Below, in pieces: positions 18,297 to 27,357 of a DNA stretch of 50,989 nt (within the stretch, counting starts at the first letter, position 1; every line of letters starts with the position of its first letter). The notes under the pieces were generated by a model. That model was not told the origin of the DNA and ran no database searches. It was given only the letters and a program-made list of their open reading frames with translations. A program made the position numbers and the translations under genes. Source of the DNA: Spirulina subsalsa CS-330 (GTDB lineage Bacteria > Cyanobacteriota > Cyanobacteriia > Cyanobacteriales > Spirulinaceae); the NCBI RefSeq assembly GCF_028330765.1, contig NZ_JAQMTY010000061.1:1-50989 (forward strand), read 5' to 3'.

Positions 18297-21004
18297 TCTA
18301 CCGTTCCTCGCGTGTTCATCAACGGGCGCTGCGTTGGCTGGCCCTGGCGGGGGTGGGCCTCCTGGTGGTCTTGGGTCTTCAGGGGCCGATGGCGGCGCAG
18401 TCGCTGGATCGGTTACCCGCTGCCCCCTCTCTGTGGGCCCAAGCTCAGGAACAACCGATCGCACCGATCGCCTCCCTTGATCACCTCGAACGTCAATTAG
18501 CCGCTGCGATCGCCCAAGGGGATCGCGTTGCCCAAGCCCAAACCCTCAACCATCTCGCCCAAGCCTATCGAACGGCGGGCGATTTCCGTCAAGCCCAAGA
18601 CGCGATCGCCCAAAGTTTAGCCCTGTTTCCGGCCTTAAAACAGCCGCGCCTCTATGCTCAAGCCTTGACGATTCAGGCCAGTTTGGAGCGCGATCGCGGG
18701 GCCTACAGTGCGGCCCAAGGGTATTGGGAACAGGCGGTGCGTCTCTATGACCAAGCAGGCGATCGCGAAGGGGTGCAGGGTACTCGCCTCAATCAGATCA
18801 GCACCTTGGCAGCCATGGGCAATGTTCGGCGGGCCTGCGGCTTGGCGATCGCTCAGTTTGAGGTGGGGGATGGGCTGACCCAATGTGATCAAATCGCCGC
18901 CTTGACCGATGCCGAGTTTGCACTGTTGCGCGATCGCCTCGCCACCCAACTGCACCACCCCCTCGCGGCGCAACTCCTCACCCGATTCGCCGCCACCTTG
19001 CAATATACGGGCCGCCTGGAGCGATCGCGCCAACTCCTAGACCTCAGCCTCAGCACCCTTGACCCCCAACAACAGCCCACCGCCACCGCCATGGCTCACC
19101 TCGTACTCGGTAATATTCACCGCAGTTTAGAGCAACCGGACGAGGCGATCGCCCAATACCAAACCGCCGCCGATCTCGCCGCCCCCATCGCCTCATCATC
19201 CCTCTGGCTCGATGCCCAGATCAACCAGACCCGCCTCCTCCTCGACCAGCAGCAACTCCCCGCCGCCCGCACCCTGGCCGCCGCCATTCTCCACCGCTTC
19301 CAAGCCGAACCCCTCACCCACCGCACCCTGATCGCCCGTCTCGTCTTCGCCCAACAATGGCTGGCTGTGCCGAATTCGTCCCCTCCGGTCGATCGCGCCA
19401 CCCTGGCCCAATTCATTGCCGACAGCATCCAAGCCGCTCGTCAACGGGGCGATCGCACCGCCGAAGCCTACGGCCTTGGTATCCTCGGCTCTGCCTATGC
19501 CCAAACCCAACAAACCGACACCGCCATCCAACTCACCCGCGAGGCCCTCACCCTGGCCCGCCCCCTCCAAAGTCCAGAACTGATCTACCCCTGGGAATGG
19601 CAACTCACCCAATTGCTCGAAACCCAAGGGGATTTAAACGGCGCGATCGCCGCCAATGAACGCGCCGTCGCCAGCCTCGAACGCCTCGAACATGAACTCG
19701 TATCGTCCAACCGAGACAGTCAATTTTCCTTCCGGGAATCTGTCGAGCCGATCTACCGTAATTTAGTCTCCTTACTGCTCACCCCCAACAGAGATCGCAC
19801 CAAAGGCGAGACGAAGGCCGACAACAACAGCAGCACGATCGCTCAAGCCAACCTGCGCCGCGCCCGCCAAGTGATCGAAAACCTGCAAGTGGCGGAACTG
19901 AATGACTTTTTCCGCACCCCCTGCATTTCCGCCCGCACCACCGAAATTGATCAGATCATTAACCAAGGCGATCGCAGCACCGCCGTCTTATATCCGATTC
20001 TGCTCAATGATCGCCTCACCGTCATCCTCTCCCTACCCGGCGATGACCCCCAAGGCGATGCCCTGCTGCGCTACCACACCACCGGAGTCAACCCCAACAC
20101 CATCGCCCGCGTCGTTGAGCAACTGCGCCGCACCCTCGCCGGAAACCTCCCCGAAAGCCGGATCTACGCCCCCGCCCAAACCCTCTACGAATGGCTGATC
20201 GCCCCCTTTGAAGCTGACCTGCAAGGGCATCAGATCGAAACCCTCACCTTTGTTCTCGATGGCCCCCTGCGTCGTCTGCCCATGGCTGTCTTGTTTGATG
20301 GCGAACAATATCTGATCGAAAAATACAACCTGGCGATTACCCCAGGATTGCAACTCGTGCCACCGCGATCGCTCCAATCCGTCGAACTCTCTCCCCTTGT
20401 CGCCGGTCTTAGCGAAGCCCGCCACGGTTTTGAAGCCATTCCCGCCGTCGTCGATGAAGTCAAACACATTCGCGACAGTTTCCCCAACAGCAAGCTCCTG
20501 TTCAATGAAAGCTTCACCACCGCTAACCTCGTTGAGGCGATTCAAACCAACCCCTTCCCCATCGTTCACCTCGCCACCCACGGCGAATTCAACGCCACCC
20601 CCACCGACACCTTCCTGCTCACCTGGGACAACGAAATCAACGCCAACGAATTTTCCCAAGTGCTCCAATCCCGCGACCTCCAACAAAACAGCCCCCCCAT
20701 CGAACTGTTGATCCTGAGTGCCTGCCAAACCGCCCTTGGTGACGATCGCGCCGCCCTCGGTCTCGCCGGTCTCGCCGTCCGTTCCGGTGCTCGCAGCACG
20801 ATCGCCAGCCTTTGGTCAGTGAGCGACGAATCCACCGGCCTGATGATGCAAGAACTCTATCAAATCTTGCTTCATTCCCCCGAACAAGACACCCTGAAAC
20901 GCGCCGAAGTGCTCCGCCGCGCCCAACTCAGCCTCTTGCAGTCCGACGACTTTCACCACCCGTTTTTCTGGGCTCCCTTCATTCTGATTGGCAGTTGGCT
21001 ATAG
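18293..21004 (+). CDS. Secreted TPR-CHAT caspase-like protein
   Basis: A 903-residue protein beginning with a basic segment and a hydrophobic signal (LALAGVGLLVVLGLQGPMAAQS). TPR-like helical repeats occupy about residues 60-480. A CHAT (caspase HetF-associated with TPRs) peptidase domain covers about 600-903, with the presumed dyad His763 (HLATHGEF) and Cys811 (LSACQTALGD), 48 residues apart, and the usual C-terminus FWAPFILIGSWL. The frame is open from 18251, but ATG 18293 has GAGG six bases upstream and overlaps the exoprotein stop by 4 bp (ATGA), so translation is coupled. The final TAG lies in the end of a family A repeat. It may process or regulate the exoprotein; that is inference. Confidence 0.9.
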   Translation: MIYRSSRVHQRALRWLALAGVGLLVVLGLQGPMAAQSLDRLPAAPSLWAQAQEQPIAPIASLDHLERQLAAAIAQGDRVAQAQTLNHLAQAYRTAGDFRQAQDAIAQSLALFPALKQPRLYAQALTIQASLERDRGAYSAAQGYWEQAVRLYDQAGDREGVQGTRLNQISTLAAMGNVRRACGLAIAQFEVGDGLTQCDQIAALTDAEFALLRDRLATQLHHPLAAQLLTRFAATLQYTGRLERSRQLLDLSLSTLDPQQQPTATAMAHLVLGNIHRSLEQPDEAIAQYQTAADLAAPIASSSLWLDAQINQTRLLLDQQQLPAARTLAAAILHRFQAEPLTHRTLIARLVFAQQWLAVPNSSPPVDRATLAQFIADSIQAARQRGDRTAEAYGLGILGSAYAQTQQTDTAIQLTREALTLARPLQSPELIYPWEWQLTQLLETQGDLNGAIAANERAVASLERLEHELVSSNRDSQFSFRESVEPIYRNLVSLLLTPNRDRTKGETKADNNSSTIAQANLRRARQVIENLQVAELNDFFRTPCISARTTEIDQIINQGDRSTAVLYPILLNDRLTVILSLPGDDPQGDALLRYHTTGVNPNTIARVVEQLRRTLAGNLPESRIYAPAQTLYEWLIAPFEADLQGHQIETLTFVLDGPLRRLPMAVLFDGEQYLIEKYNLAITPGLQLVPPRSLQSVELSPLVAGLSEARHGFEAIPAVVDEVKHIRDSFPNSKLLFNESFTTANLVEAIQTNPFPIVHLATHGEFNATPTDTFLLTWDNEINANEFSQVLQSRDLQQNSPPIELLILSACQTALGDDRAALGLAGLAVRSGARSTIASLWSVSDESTGLMMQELYQILLHSPEQDTLKRAEVLRRAQLSLLQSDDFHHPFFWAPFILIGSWL

Positions 21005-21092
21005 CGATCCTCAATCAATCGGAGATCTGATCTCCTCATCAACAAGGGGCTGAAGCCCCTTGCCTGTTTATGAATCAAATCGGATTGCTATA
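21000..21092 (-). repeat. Family A element, copy 3 (supplies CHAT stop codon)
   Basis: A 93-bp element in the opposite orientation to copies 1 and 2. Its terminal TATAG begins at 21000, so the CHAT stop codon TAG (21002-21004) falls inside it. It differs from copy 4 at one base only. Confidence 0.92.
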
Positions 21093-21195
21093 TGAGGCGC
21101 GATCGCTCCCCGCTCAACCCGATCAAAGAGTCTTTAGATTCTCCCTCCCGATCCATCGCTATCATGAAGGTCGCAACTATTGTTGAGTGTTTTCC

Positions 21196-21462
21196 ATGCC
21201 TTGGTTTGTCAAACTTGAAAAAGGGATCGTTGAAAAATCAATCTTTGATCGCCATGTCCCCGCCCATCGTGACTATGTGCAGCAGTTAATCGCCAACGGT
21301 CACCAAGCAAAAACAGGCTACTGGGGCGACTATGGCGGCGGGATGCTGTTGTTTTGGGCAGAATCTCGCACGGCAGCGGAGGCGATCGTCGAGAATGATC
21401 CCCTGATTCAGAATCAATGTGTGCAGTACGAACTCCATGAATGGTGCATTGTGGTGCAATAG
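21196..21462 (+). CDS. YciI-like (YCII-related) small protein
   Basis: An 88-residue protein resembling the YciI/EthD-like ferredoxin-fold dimeric family: VKLEKGIVEKSIFDRHVPAHRDYVQQLIANGHQAKTGYWGDYGGGMLLFWAESRTAAEAIVENDPLIQNQ has the typical order of an early Arg-His, a mid-protein GG strand turn and the A-x3-(I/V)-x-x-DP-x segment. The function of most such proteins is unknown. ATG 21196 is chosen; a GTG three codons upstream is possible. The gene is bracketed by two nearly identical direct copies of repeat family A (21000-21092 and 21477-21569). Confidence 0.8.
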   Translation: MPWFVKLEKGIVEKSIFDRHVPAHRDYVQQLIANGHQAKTGYWGDYGGGMLLFWAESRTAAEAIVENDPLIQNQCVQYELHEWCIVVQ

Positions 21463-21476
21463 TTGACGATTTTAGA

Positions 21477-21569
21477 TATAGCGATCCTCAATCAATCGGA
21501 GATCTGATCTCCTCATCAACAAGGGGCTGAAGCCCCTTGCCTGTTCATGAATCAAATCGGATTGCTATA
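21477..21569 (-). repeat. Family A element, copy 4
   Basis: 93 bp, same orientation as copy 3 and identical to it except for one base (GTTCATG against GTTTATG). With copy 3 it forms direct repeats around the YciI-like gene. Confidence 0.92.
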
Positions 21570-21706
21570 GGTAAATATGCACAAAATATTCGCCCCTATT
21601 TGAAGCTGAATGTAAAATCATCTTAAAACTCGCTAACGAATCGAGAAATATCGTCTACAAGATAAGCAAGGCCCATTGCCCCACACAACCTGAATTGAGG
21701 AATCCT

Positions 21707-22030
21707 ATGGATAACGAACCGCAAAAGTATTGCATGAAATGCACCCTCACCTTTGGTGATATTTATGGTCAGATCATTATCTGGTTAATTGTCATTTTTA
21801 TCTCCCTAGCCACAACGTTAGCCCTCTGGAGTAGCACTCGCCAAGCTTACGCCTTCTTAACAATTGGGATCATCCTCGTGCTCTCTTTGCCGTTCTTGGT
21901 TTTTGCCTTTGTGACCACGTTGTTGAATCATATTGAGTTTGTTCCTCTTGAGGAAGAACAAACGACCAATCAGCTATCTTTGGACAATCCGCGATCGCTG
22001 AGCCAAAAAGCCGCACCATCCGCCGGATAG
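21707..22030 (+). CDS. Small membrane protein with two hydrophobic segments
   Basis: A 107-residue protein of unknown function. A short N-terminal segment with a CMKC Cys pair (about residues 9-12) precedes two membrane segments (about 22-44 and 50-76), giving a hairpin topology. A polar C-terminal tail follows (EEEQTTNQLSLDNPRS). The ATG at 21707 has GAGG about 6 bases upstream and is followed by a strong terminator 60 bp after the stop, so this is a well-delimited single-gene unit. No family was recognised. The CxxC motif could bind metal or form a disulfide, but this is only a suggestion. Confidence 0.75.
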   Translation: MDNEPQKYCMKCTLTFGDIYGQIIIWLIVIFISLATTLALWSSTRQAYAFLTIGIILVLSLPFLVFAFVTTLLNHIEFVPLEEEQTTNQLSLDNPRSLSQKAAPSAG

Positions 22031-22087
22031 GGTGGCAATATTGTTCAGTTCCATTCAACCGTTTAGTCTATAAGATATAACTAACTG

Positions 22088-22116
22088 AAAAGGAGGCTAT
22101 TCCTCCTTTTTTTTTT
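22088..22116 (+). terminator. Rho-independent terminator
   Basis: A perfect stem AAAAGGAGG / CCTCCTTTT (22088-22096 with 22102-22110) with loop CTATT, running into a tract of ten T residues. It is placed to end transcription of the small membrane protein gene. Confidence 0.92.
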
Positions 22117-22210
22117 AGAAAATTGGAAGCATTTAGCCTCAAGCCCTTACCTAACCCTCTCCCACGGGGCTATTATCTATAACCCAAGTTACGAATCTGG
22201 AGGGGTATGA

Positions 22211-22270
22211 GTGAGCCAGAGGCTCACACCACCCTGCCTAGAATCCTCGGTCGTGCGAGCTTCTAGCTCG
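22211..22270. repeat. Pair of short palindromes (GTGAGCC/GGCTCAC and CGAGCT/AGCTCG)
   Basis: GTGAGCC-AGA-GGCTCAC lies at 22211-22227 and CGAGCT-TCT-AGCTCG at 22256-22270. The second, with flanking GTG upstream, is repeated at 24885-24902. They are probably members of a dispersed palindrome family; no gene is seen between 22117 and 22351. Confidence 0.6.
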
Positions 22271-22351
22271 TTGCCTTGACGACAGAGGGGGATTAAACGC
22301 GGGCGAGGTCAACCCTCAGGATCATTGGCTCACAGTCTGGTGAGCGATCGC

Positions 22352-22732
22352 TCAAGAACGGGGGGGATTATTTTCTTGGAATTGGAATTTGAGGTGTGAT
22401 TGTGAGATATGATTCTGCAATTTTTCAGCCTTCGCAAGCATGGCATGGCTTCTTTTTTCAAAGACGGCATGAATTCCCCGCATAATCACATTTTCCCGTT
22501 GCAGTTGACGCTCGGCAGATTCATAATTGACATGGGACAAATGCGGGGGATTTTGCCCTTCATCAAATACAGCATAAACGTTCGGGATTCGACTGAGGAC
22601 ATAGGCTAAAAGCTCAGGAATCAGATCATGCTGCTGGAAGTAGTGTTGAATACATTCGGATTGTGTTGCAAGGATATGTTCAATATCGTCTTGCACGAAT
22701 AAAAGGGTCATATTGACCAGGTTCTTGCCCAT
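22352..22732 (-). CDS. ComFB-domain protein
   Basis: A 126-residue protein matching the late competence ComFB family: an N-terminal helix with KNLVNMTLLFVQDDIEHIL and the core ELLAYVLSRIPNVYAVFDEG, equivalent to the conserved A-Y-x-L-(N/S)-R-x-P-x-x-Y segment. Some cyanobacterial ComFB proteins have been reported to bind cyclic nucleotides such as c-di-GMP; whether this one does cannot be told. The frame is open to 22780, but ATG 22732 is preceded by GGAGAAAA at good spacing. It has no coupled neighbour. Confidence 0.8.
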   Translation of the reverse strand: MGKNLVNMTLLFVQDDIEHILATQSECIQHYFQQHDLIPELLAYVLSRIPNVYAVFDEGQNPPHLSHVNYESAERQLQRENVIMRGIHAVFEKRSHAMLAKAEKLQNHISQSHLKFQFQENNPPRS

Positions 22733-22917
22733 TGCGTTTTCTCCAGACTCATCAAGAAGTCTGAATGACTGTATCGCCAAGTTCCCATTATAGGGGGAAT
22801 GGGTGCATCTGAGACATGGGAAAATGATACCTGTTATCGGGAATTTCAGGTCTTTGTCTGGGATGAAACTGAGTATTTTTGCTTAATGGGATTGTGATGA
22901 TTTTGGGGATTGTGGCG

Positions 22918-23436
22918 TTAGTTTCGGACTAGGGTTTGGGGGGAAGGGTGAGGCGGGGGAGCGATCGCCCCTGGACGCTGGCGTAAACTGTGGCGAGCCA
23001 GTTCAATCGTTTGGGGAAAGACACCCACGAGATTGCCGAGCACTTCATCGGGAATTTCAGCGATCGCCCGTCGGCCAAAATATTGCCGCATCATCACCAC
23101 AATCCGCCGCGCCCGCTTCAGGGGAACCTCACAATCGACAGCCTTTTGGGTCGCCTCAATCCATTGGCGGCGCACATGAAAAGCCCGATACTTGCGCTCA
23201 AAGGTTTCCGGATAGGTCAACGCTGCCCGGCCAATGGGAATCAACCGCGCACAGTCTAGATCCACCACACCGCCCACAATTGCCCCTGGCCCCACCACTT
23301 CGGCGAAATGAGGATGGCAAATGATCATGCCGTTGCCCCGTCGCGCTTTGACGTAGAACACTTGCCCACTCCGCAATTGATTGAGGACTTGCGTGGGACG
23401 AAAGAGGGGGTTTGTGCTCAGTGCGTATTGGGACAT
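22918..23436 (-). CDS. Conserved protein of unknown function
   Basis: A 172-residue protein without recognised domain. It opens SQYALSTNPLFRPTQVLNQLRSGQVFYVKARRGNGMIICHPHF, has a Gly/Val-rich middle (VVGPGAIVGGVVDLDCARLIPIGRAALTYPETF) and an Arg-rich helical region (KRARRIVVMMRQYFGRRA) and ends in a Pro-rich tail. Codon use matches neighbouring genes and HIP1 sites are present, so it is very likely a real chromosomal gene. The basic helix might contact nucleic acid, which is only a guess. A long untranslated region lies upstream. Confidence 0.75.
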   Translation of the reverse strand: MSQYALSTNPLFRPTQVLNQLRSGQVFYVKARRGNGMIICHPHFAEVVGPGAIVGGVVDLDCARLIPIGRAALTYPETFERKYRAFHVRRQWIEATQKAVDCEVPLKRARRIVVMMRQYFGRRAIAEIPDEVLGNLVGVFPQTIELARHSLRQRPGAIAPPPHPSPQTLVRN

Positions 23437-23884
23437 CGTTCGTTCAAGACTGAATTGTCATTTCAAGATTCAATCACAATCGGTGGATGGCGTTGGCTCA
23501 GTATCCGATTCGACCGGAGGAAGATACTGGACGATGAAACCGCACCGGTTTGCATCGGAATGCGTCTCAACGCCTTCGCCTATAAGACCCTATCTTTATT
23601 TTAAAACGTGCTCACAAAATAAAAGACCGCGTATCTGTTGATCTTCTCAGTCATATTTTTGTCACAATGGACACATCATAACTCAGTAATTTCAAGGAGA
23701 TTGCAAGCCGTCGATGACCCTGACCCGAAGCGATGGGGACTCTGTGCAACGATCATAGCGTAACCGTTGAGGGATGCCGCAACGATTTTGAGGGGCGAAT
23801 TTGCGATCGCTCCTCTCCAAAGCAAGCCAGAATCCCAAAAGTCTGGCATGATCAAAACTGCATTCCTTTCAGCGGATCAAACCT
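23437..23884. other. 448-bp divergent intergenic region
   Basis: This region separates the unknown gene (minus) from rnz (plus). It holds an AT-rich patch near 23600-23700 and an AAGGAGA at about 23693-23700 that is followed only by a 12-codon open frame. No repeat element or convincing promoter was identified. Confidence 0.5.
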
Positions 23885-24844
23885 GTGGACGTGACCTTTC
23901 TCGGAACTAGCTCTGGTGTGCCAACGCGATCGCGCAATGTCTCCAGCGTCGCCCTAAGACTCCCCCAGCGGGCTGAAATTTGGCTCTTTGACTGCGGCGA
24001 AGGCACTCAGCACCAACTCCTCCGCAGCGACATCAAACCCTCCCAAATTCGCCGCATCTTCATCACCCACATGCACGGCGATCACATCTACGGCCTGATG
24101 GGCTTAATCGCCAGTTGTGGCCTCGCCGGTTCGGGCCAACCCATCGACATCTACGGCCCCGCCGGCCTCGGCGACTACATCGCCGCCTGTAGCCGCTACT
24201 CCTACATGGACATCAGCAAACGGGTGACAGTCCATCGCATTCAACCCGGCTTAGTCTACGAAGATGCCGAGTTTAGCGTCCACTGCGCCAAACTCAATCA
24301 CCGCGTCCCCGCCCACGGCTATCGCATCGCCGAAAAAGACCGCCCCGGCCGGTTTCGCATCGAACAGGCCCAAGCCCTCCAGATTCCCGCCGGGCCCCTC
24401 TATGGTGCGCTCAAACAAGGCAAAACCGTGACGTTAGACGATGGACGCACCATCCACGGTGCGGATCTCTGCGAACCACCGGAAACGGGACGGACGGTCA
24501 TCTACTGCACGGATACGGTGTTTTGTGATGCGGCGGTGGATTTGGCTCAGGGGGCGGATCTGTTGATTCACGAGGCGACCTTTGCCCACCACGATGCCCA
24601 GATGGCCTTTGATCGGCTCCATTCCACCTCGACGATGGCCGCCCAAGTGGCCCTCTTGGCCCAGGTGAAACAGTTGATCATGACCCACTTTAGCCCCCGC
24701 TATGCACCGGGCAACCCGATCCAACTGGGGGACTTGTTGGCCGAAGCCCAGGCCATTTTCCCCCAAACCCTGTTAGCCAAGGACTTTTTGACCTACAGCG
24801 TGCCGCGCCATCGTGAGCGCATCGCGGCTAATGCGCTGGGATGA
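23885..24844 (+). CDS. rnz: Ribonuclease Z (tRNA 3' endonuclease)
   Basis: A zinc-dependent metallo-beta-lactamase-fold nuclease that cuts the 3' trailer of tRNA precursors. At 319 residues it is the usual short-form length. The N-terminus MDVTFLGTSSGVPTRSRNVSS is characteristic. The metal motif HMHGDH occupies 62-67, and later ligands lie in LNHRVPAHGY, CTDTVFCDAAV and a C-terminal THFSPRY. The start codon is GTG at 23885. It stands alone as a single gene. Confidence 0.96.
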   Translation: MDVTFLGTSSGVPTRSRNVSSVALRLPQRAEIWLFDCGEGTQHQLLRSDIKPSQIRRIFITHMHGDHIYGLMGLIASCGLAGSGQPIDIYGPAGLGDYIAACSRYSYMDISKRVTVHRIQPGLVYEDAEFSVHCAKLNHRVPAHGYRIAEKDRPGRFRIEQAQALQIPAGPLYGALKQGKTVTLDDGRTIHGADLCEPPETGRTVIYCTDTVFCDAAVDLAQGADLLIHEATFAHHDAQMAFDRLHSTSTMAAQVALLAQVKQLIMTHFSPRYAPGNPIQLGDLLAEAQAIFPQTLLAKDFLTYSVPRHRERIAANALG

Positions 24845-24884
24845 GCAGACTCATCTAGGCTCACATTTCCTGGAACCCGCTGTA

Positions 24885-24902
24885 GTGCGAGCTTCTAGCT
24901 CG
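24885..24902. repeat. GTGCGAGCTTCTAGCTCG palindrome, second copy
   Basis: Identical to 22253-22270, containing CGAGCT-TCT-AGCTCG. It lies just after rnz. Confidence 0.6.
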
Positions 24903-24940
24903 CTGCTCCTGGGACAATGCTGTTATGACACGCTTTGATC

Positions 24941-25002
24941 GGTGGGTTACGGCGGATTGCTGAATTGCAATTATAGCCTAGGTTTTAGCCGCCTAACCCA
25001 CC
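24941..25002. repeat. GGTGGGTTACGGCGG inverted repeat
   Basis: Arms GGTGGGTTACGGCGG (24941-24955) and CCGCCTAACCCACC (24989-25002) enclose about 33 bp. This GTGGGTTA/TAACCCAC type of palindrome is a common dispersed element of cyanobacterial genomes. It lies between the convergent rnz and phosphoribosyltransferase genes. Confidence 0.75.
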
Positions 25003-25037
25003 CTACGATAAAGCACGATTTTGGCTGTGCCACGGCA

Positions 25038-25565
25038 CTAGTTGGTGGAGATCGCTCCTTCATACTTCGCGGCTATCTCAGCGATTGGAGTTTCTTCGTA
25101 GTATTCAAAGGGTTGATGAATCCAAGGATTATCACTGAGGTAGTCCACATAGTAGTCCGGCTTGAACACAGAACAAGCCTTATACCAGAGCACTGCTGTG
25201 CGAATTTCGCGGATCGTGTCGCCGTAGTGATCCAGTAACCACTGTTTCGACTCGCGGAGACTCACGCCAGAATCGGCTAAATCATCCACCACGAGGACGC
25301 GATCGCCCAAGGTTTCCGTCGTCATCGAGAGATGATCCGAGAACCGAATTTGACCCCGTTGGCGGTTGCCTTCCCCCCGGTAGGACGAGGCGGACATCAC
25401 CGCTAAGGGATAGTGATACAAGCGGCACAACACATCCCCCACCCGTAAGCCACCCTTGGCAATGCAAACGATCTGGTTAAATTGCCAGTCAGACCGGTAG
25501 AGTTGCGCGGCCAATTGCTCAATTTTTTGGTGGTAATCTGACCAAGACACATAAAGATCTGACAT
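25038..25565 (-). CDS. Phosphoribosyltransferase (type I, purine salvage-like)
   Basis: A 175-residue protein of the type I phosphoribosyltransferase fold. The PRPP-binding loop is VLVVDDLADSGVS at about 90-102 and an upstream IVCIAKGGLRVGD segment (about 32-44) matches the family. The size and motif resemble xanthine/hypoxanthine phosphoribosyltransferases, but the base specificity is not certain. The ATG at 25565 (MSDLYVSW) is preferred to the upstream ATG at 25601. It is divergent from the sugar-type transporter gene, with about 100 bp between them. Confidence 0.88.
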   Translation of the reverse strand: MSDLYVSWSDYHQKIEQLAAQLYRSDWQFNQIVCIAKGGLRVGDVLCRLYHYPLAVMSASSYRGEGNRQRGQIRFSDHLSMTTETLGDRVLVVDDLADSGVSLRESKQWLLDHYGDTIREIRTAVLWYKACSVFKPDYYVDYLSDNPWIHQPFEYYEETPIAEIAAKYEGAISTN

Positions 25566-25665
25566 AGTCCTGCGTATAGTGAGAAGGAACAACAATTCCA
25601 ATAGAGTATGACAAACTCTTTAACAAAAATTGTGTTGCCATACTGTTGATAGTGAACCCTGTGCT

Positions 25666-27357
25666 ATGAACTCATCCCCTTCGTCGGATTCTCCCCTCGC
25701 TGCTAGTCCGGATCATGTGGTGGAGCGCCTCAACTTCACGACAAAGTTGGCCTACGGTGCTGGCGATTTAGGGCCAGCGATCACGGCCAATGTTTTAGTT
25801 TTTTTTCTGCTCTACTTTTTTACGAATGTGGCGGGTCTCTCGGCCGGGCTGGCGAGTTCGGTGTTGGCGATTGGGAAAATTTCCGATGCGATTAATGATC
25901 CGATTACGGGGATTTTGAGCGATCGCACCCGTACCCGTTGGGGTCGGCGGTTGCCCTGGATGGTGGGCGGCGCGATTCCCTTCAGTGTCTTGTTTTTCCT
26001 GCAATGGCTCGTGCCGGAATTTAGCCCCGATCCCGTCGTCAATCAATGGGGTTTATTTGCCTATTATGTGATCATCGCGATCCTCTTCAACCTGGCCTAT
26101 ACCGCCGTTAACCTACCCTACACCGCCCTCACCCCAGAACTCACCCAGGACTACAACGAACGCACCGGCCTGAATAGTTTTCGGATGGCGTTTTCAATTA
26201 GCGGTAGTATTTTGTCTTTGATTTTGGCGCAGATTCTCTTTGGGCTGTATCCCGGTGATCCCTTGATGCAATATTGGGCCCTGGGGCTGTTGTGCTCTTT
26301 GATTTCCGTGGTGGCGATTCTTTGGTGTGCGCTGCGCATCCGCGAACGGGGGGCTGATCCAATCATTCCGGCATCAATCCGGCAGGGGTTGGGCTATGGG
26401 GTGATCGGGGCCGGAGGGTTAGGGGTGTTTTTGGGGGTGAGTTGGATTGTGGGTGGGGCGAGCCATTGGGGGATGATTGCGGCGGTGTTGCTGGGAGTGC
26501 TGGGGGTTGCCTTTGGGATCACCCTGGTGTTTTCCACGCCGGAGGATCATTTGGTGGGTGAGGTGGCTCAGAAGGCGCGATCGCTCGCCGCCGCTGCTCC
26601 CAATATCCCGATCCTCACCCAATTAAAAGTGGTGTTAAAAACCAAGCCGTTTCTGTTTGTGATCGGGATTTACCTTTGTTCTTGGTTGGCGGTGCAGTTA
26701 ACCGCGTCGATTTTGATTTACTTTGTGGTGAGTTGGATGAACCTCCCAGAAGAGGCCTTTCCGGGGGTGGCGATCGCCGTGCAAGGGACAGCCTTAATCA
26801 TGCTCTTTGTCTGGAAACAGGTGAGCGATCGCGTCGGCAAAAAAATCGTCTACGCCCTCGGCACCAGCATCTGGATCATCGCCCAAGGCGGTCTGTTTTT
26901 CCTCCAACCGGGCCAAGTTACCGCCCTCTATCTCCTCGCATCCCTGGCCGGTTGTGGGGTCTCCGTCGCCTATCTAATCCCCTGGTCAATGGTTCCCGAC
27001 ATCATTGAATGGGATGAACTCAACACCGGCCAACGCCGCGAAGGGATCTTCTACGGCTTTATGGTGCTGTTGCAAAAATTCGGCCTCGCCCTCGCCCTTT
27101 TTCTCGTCGGTCAGGGTCTCGACTCTGCCGGATTCGTCGAACGCGCCCCCGGTGAACCGTTACCCGTTCAACCCGATAGCGCCCTGACCGCCATTCGCCT
27201 CGTGGTTGGCCCGTTTCCCATCTTTATCCTCCTCTTGGGGCTGATTTTGGTGTATTTCTACCCCATCACCCGCAGCGTCCACGACAACATTCGCTGCCAA
27301 CTGGCCGAACGCCTTGCCCAACAAAAACTGCAAGCCGAGGAGGACGCATCACCATGA
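25666..27357 (+). CDS. MFS transporter, GPH (MelB-like) sugar:cation symporter type
   Basis: A 563-residue inner membrane protein with about 12 hydrophobic segments. The N-terminal [32 protein letters not shown] and [33 protein letters not shown] are signatures of the glycoside-pentoside-hexuronide:cation symporter family; a second matching block is [29 protein letters not shown]. The substrate is unknown. It carries an extra central segment of roughly 70 residues (about 235-310) with additional hydrophobic stretches compared with classical MelB. The stop overlaps the start of the endonuclease V gene (ATGA), so the two are translationally coupled. Confidence 0.9.
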   Translation: MNSSPSSDSPLAASPDHVVERLNFTTKLAYGAGDLGPAITANVLVFFLLYFFTNVAGLSAGLASSVLAIGKISDAINDPITGILSDRTRTRWGRRLPWMVGGAIPFSVLFFLQWLVPEFSPDPVVNQWGLFAYYVIIAILFNLAYTAVNLPYTALTPELTQDYNERTGLNSFRMAFSISGSILSLILAQILFGLYPGDPLMQYWALGLLCSLISVVAILWCALRIRERGADPIIPASIRQGLGYGVIGAGGLGVFLGVSWIVGGASHWGMIAAVLLGVLGVAFGITLVFSTPEDHLVGEVAQKARSLAAAAPNIPILTQLKVVLKTKPFLFVIGIYLCSWLAVQLTASILIYFVVSWMNLPEEAFPGVAIAVQGTALIMLFVWKQVSDRVGKKIVYALGTSIWIIAQGGLFFLQPGQVTALYLLASLAGCGVSVAYLIPWSMVPDIIEWDELNTGQRREGIFYGFMVLLQKFGLALALFLVGQGLDSAGFVERAPGEPLPVQPDSALTAIRLVVGPFPIFILLLGLILVYFYPITRSVHDNIRCQLAERLAQQKLQAEEDASP

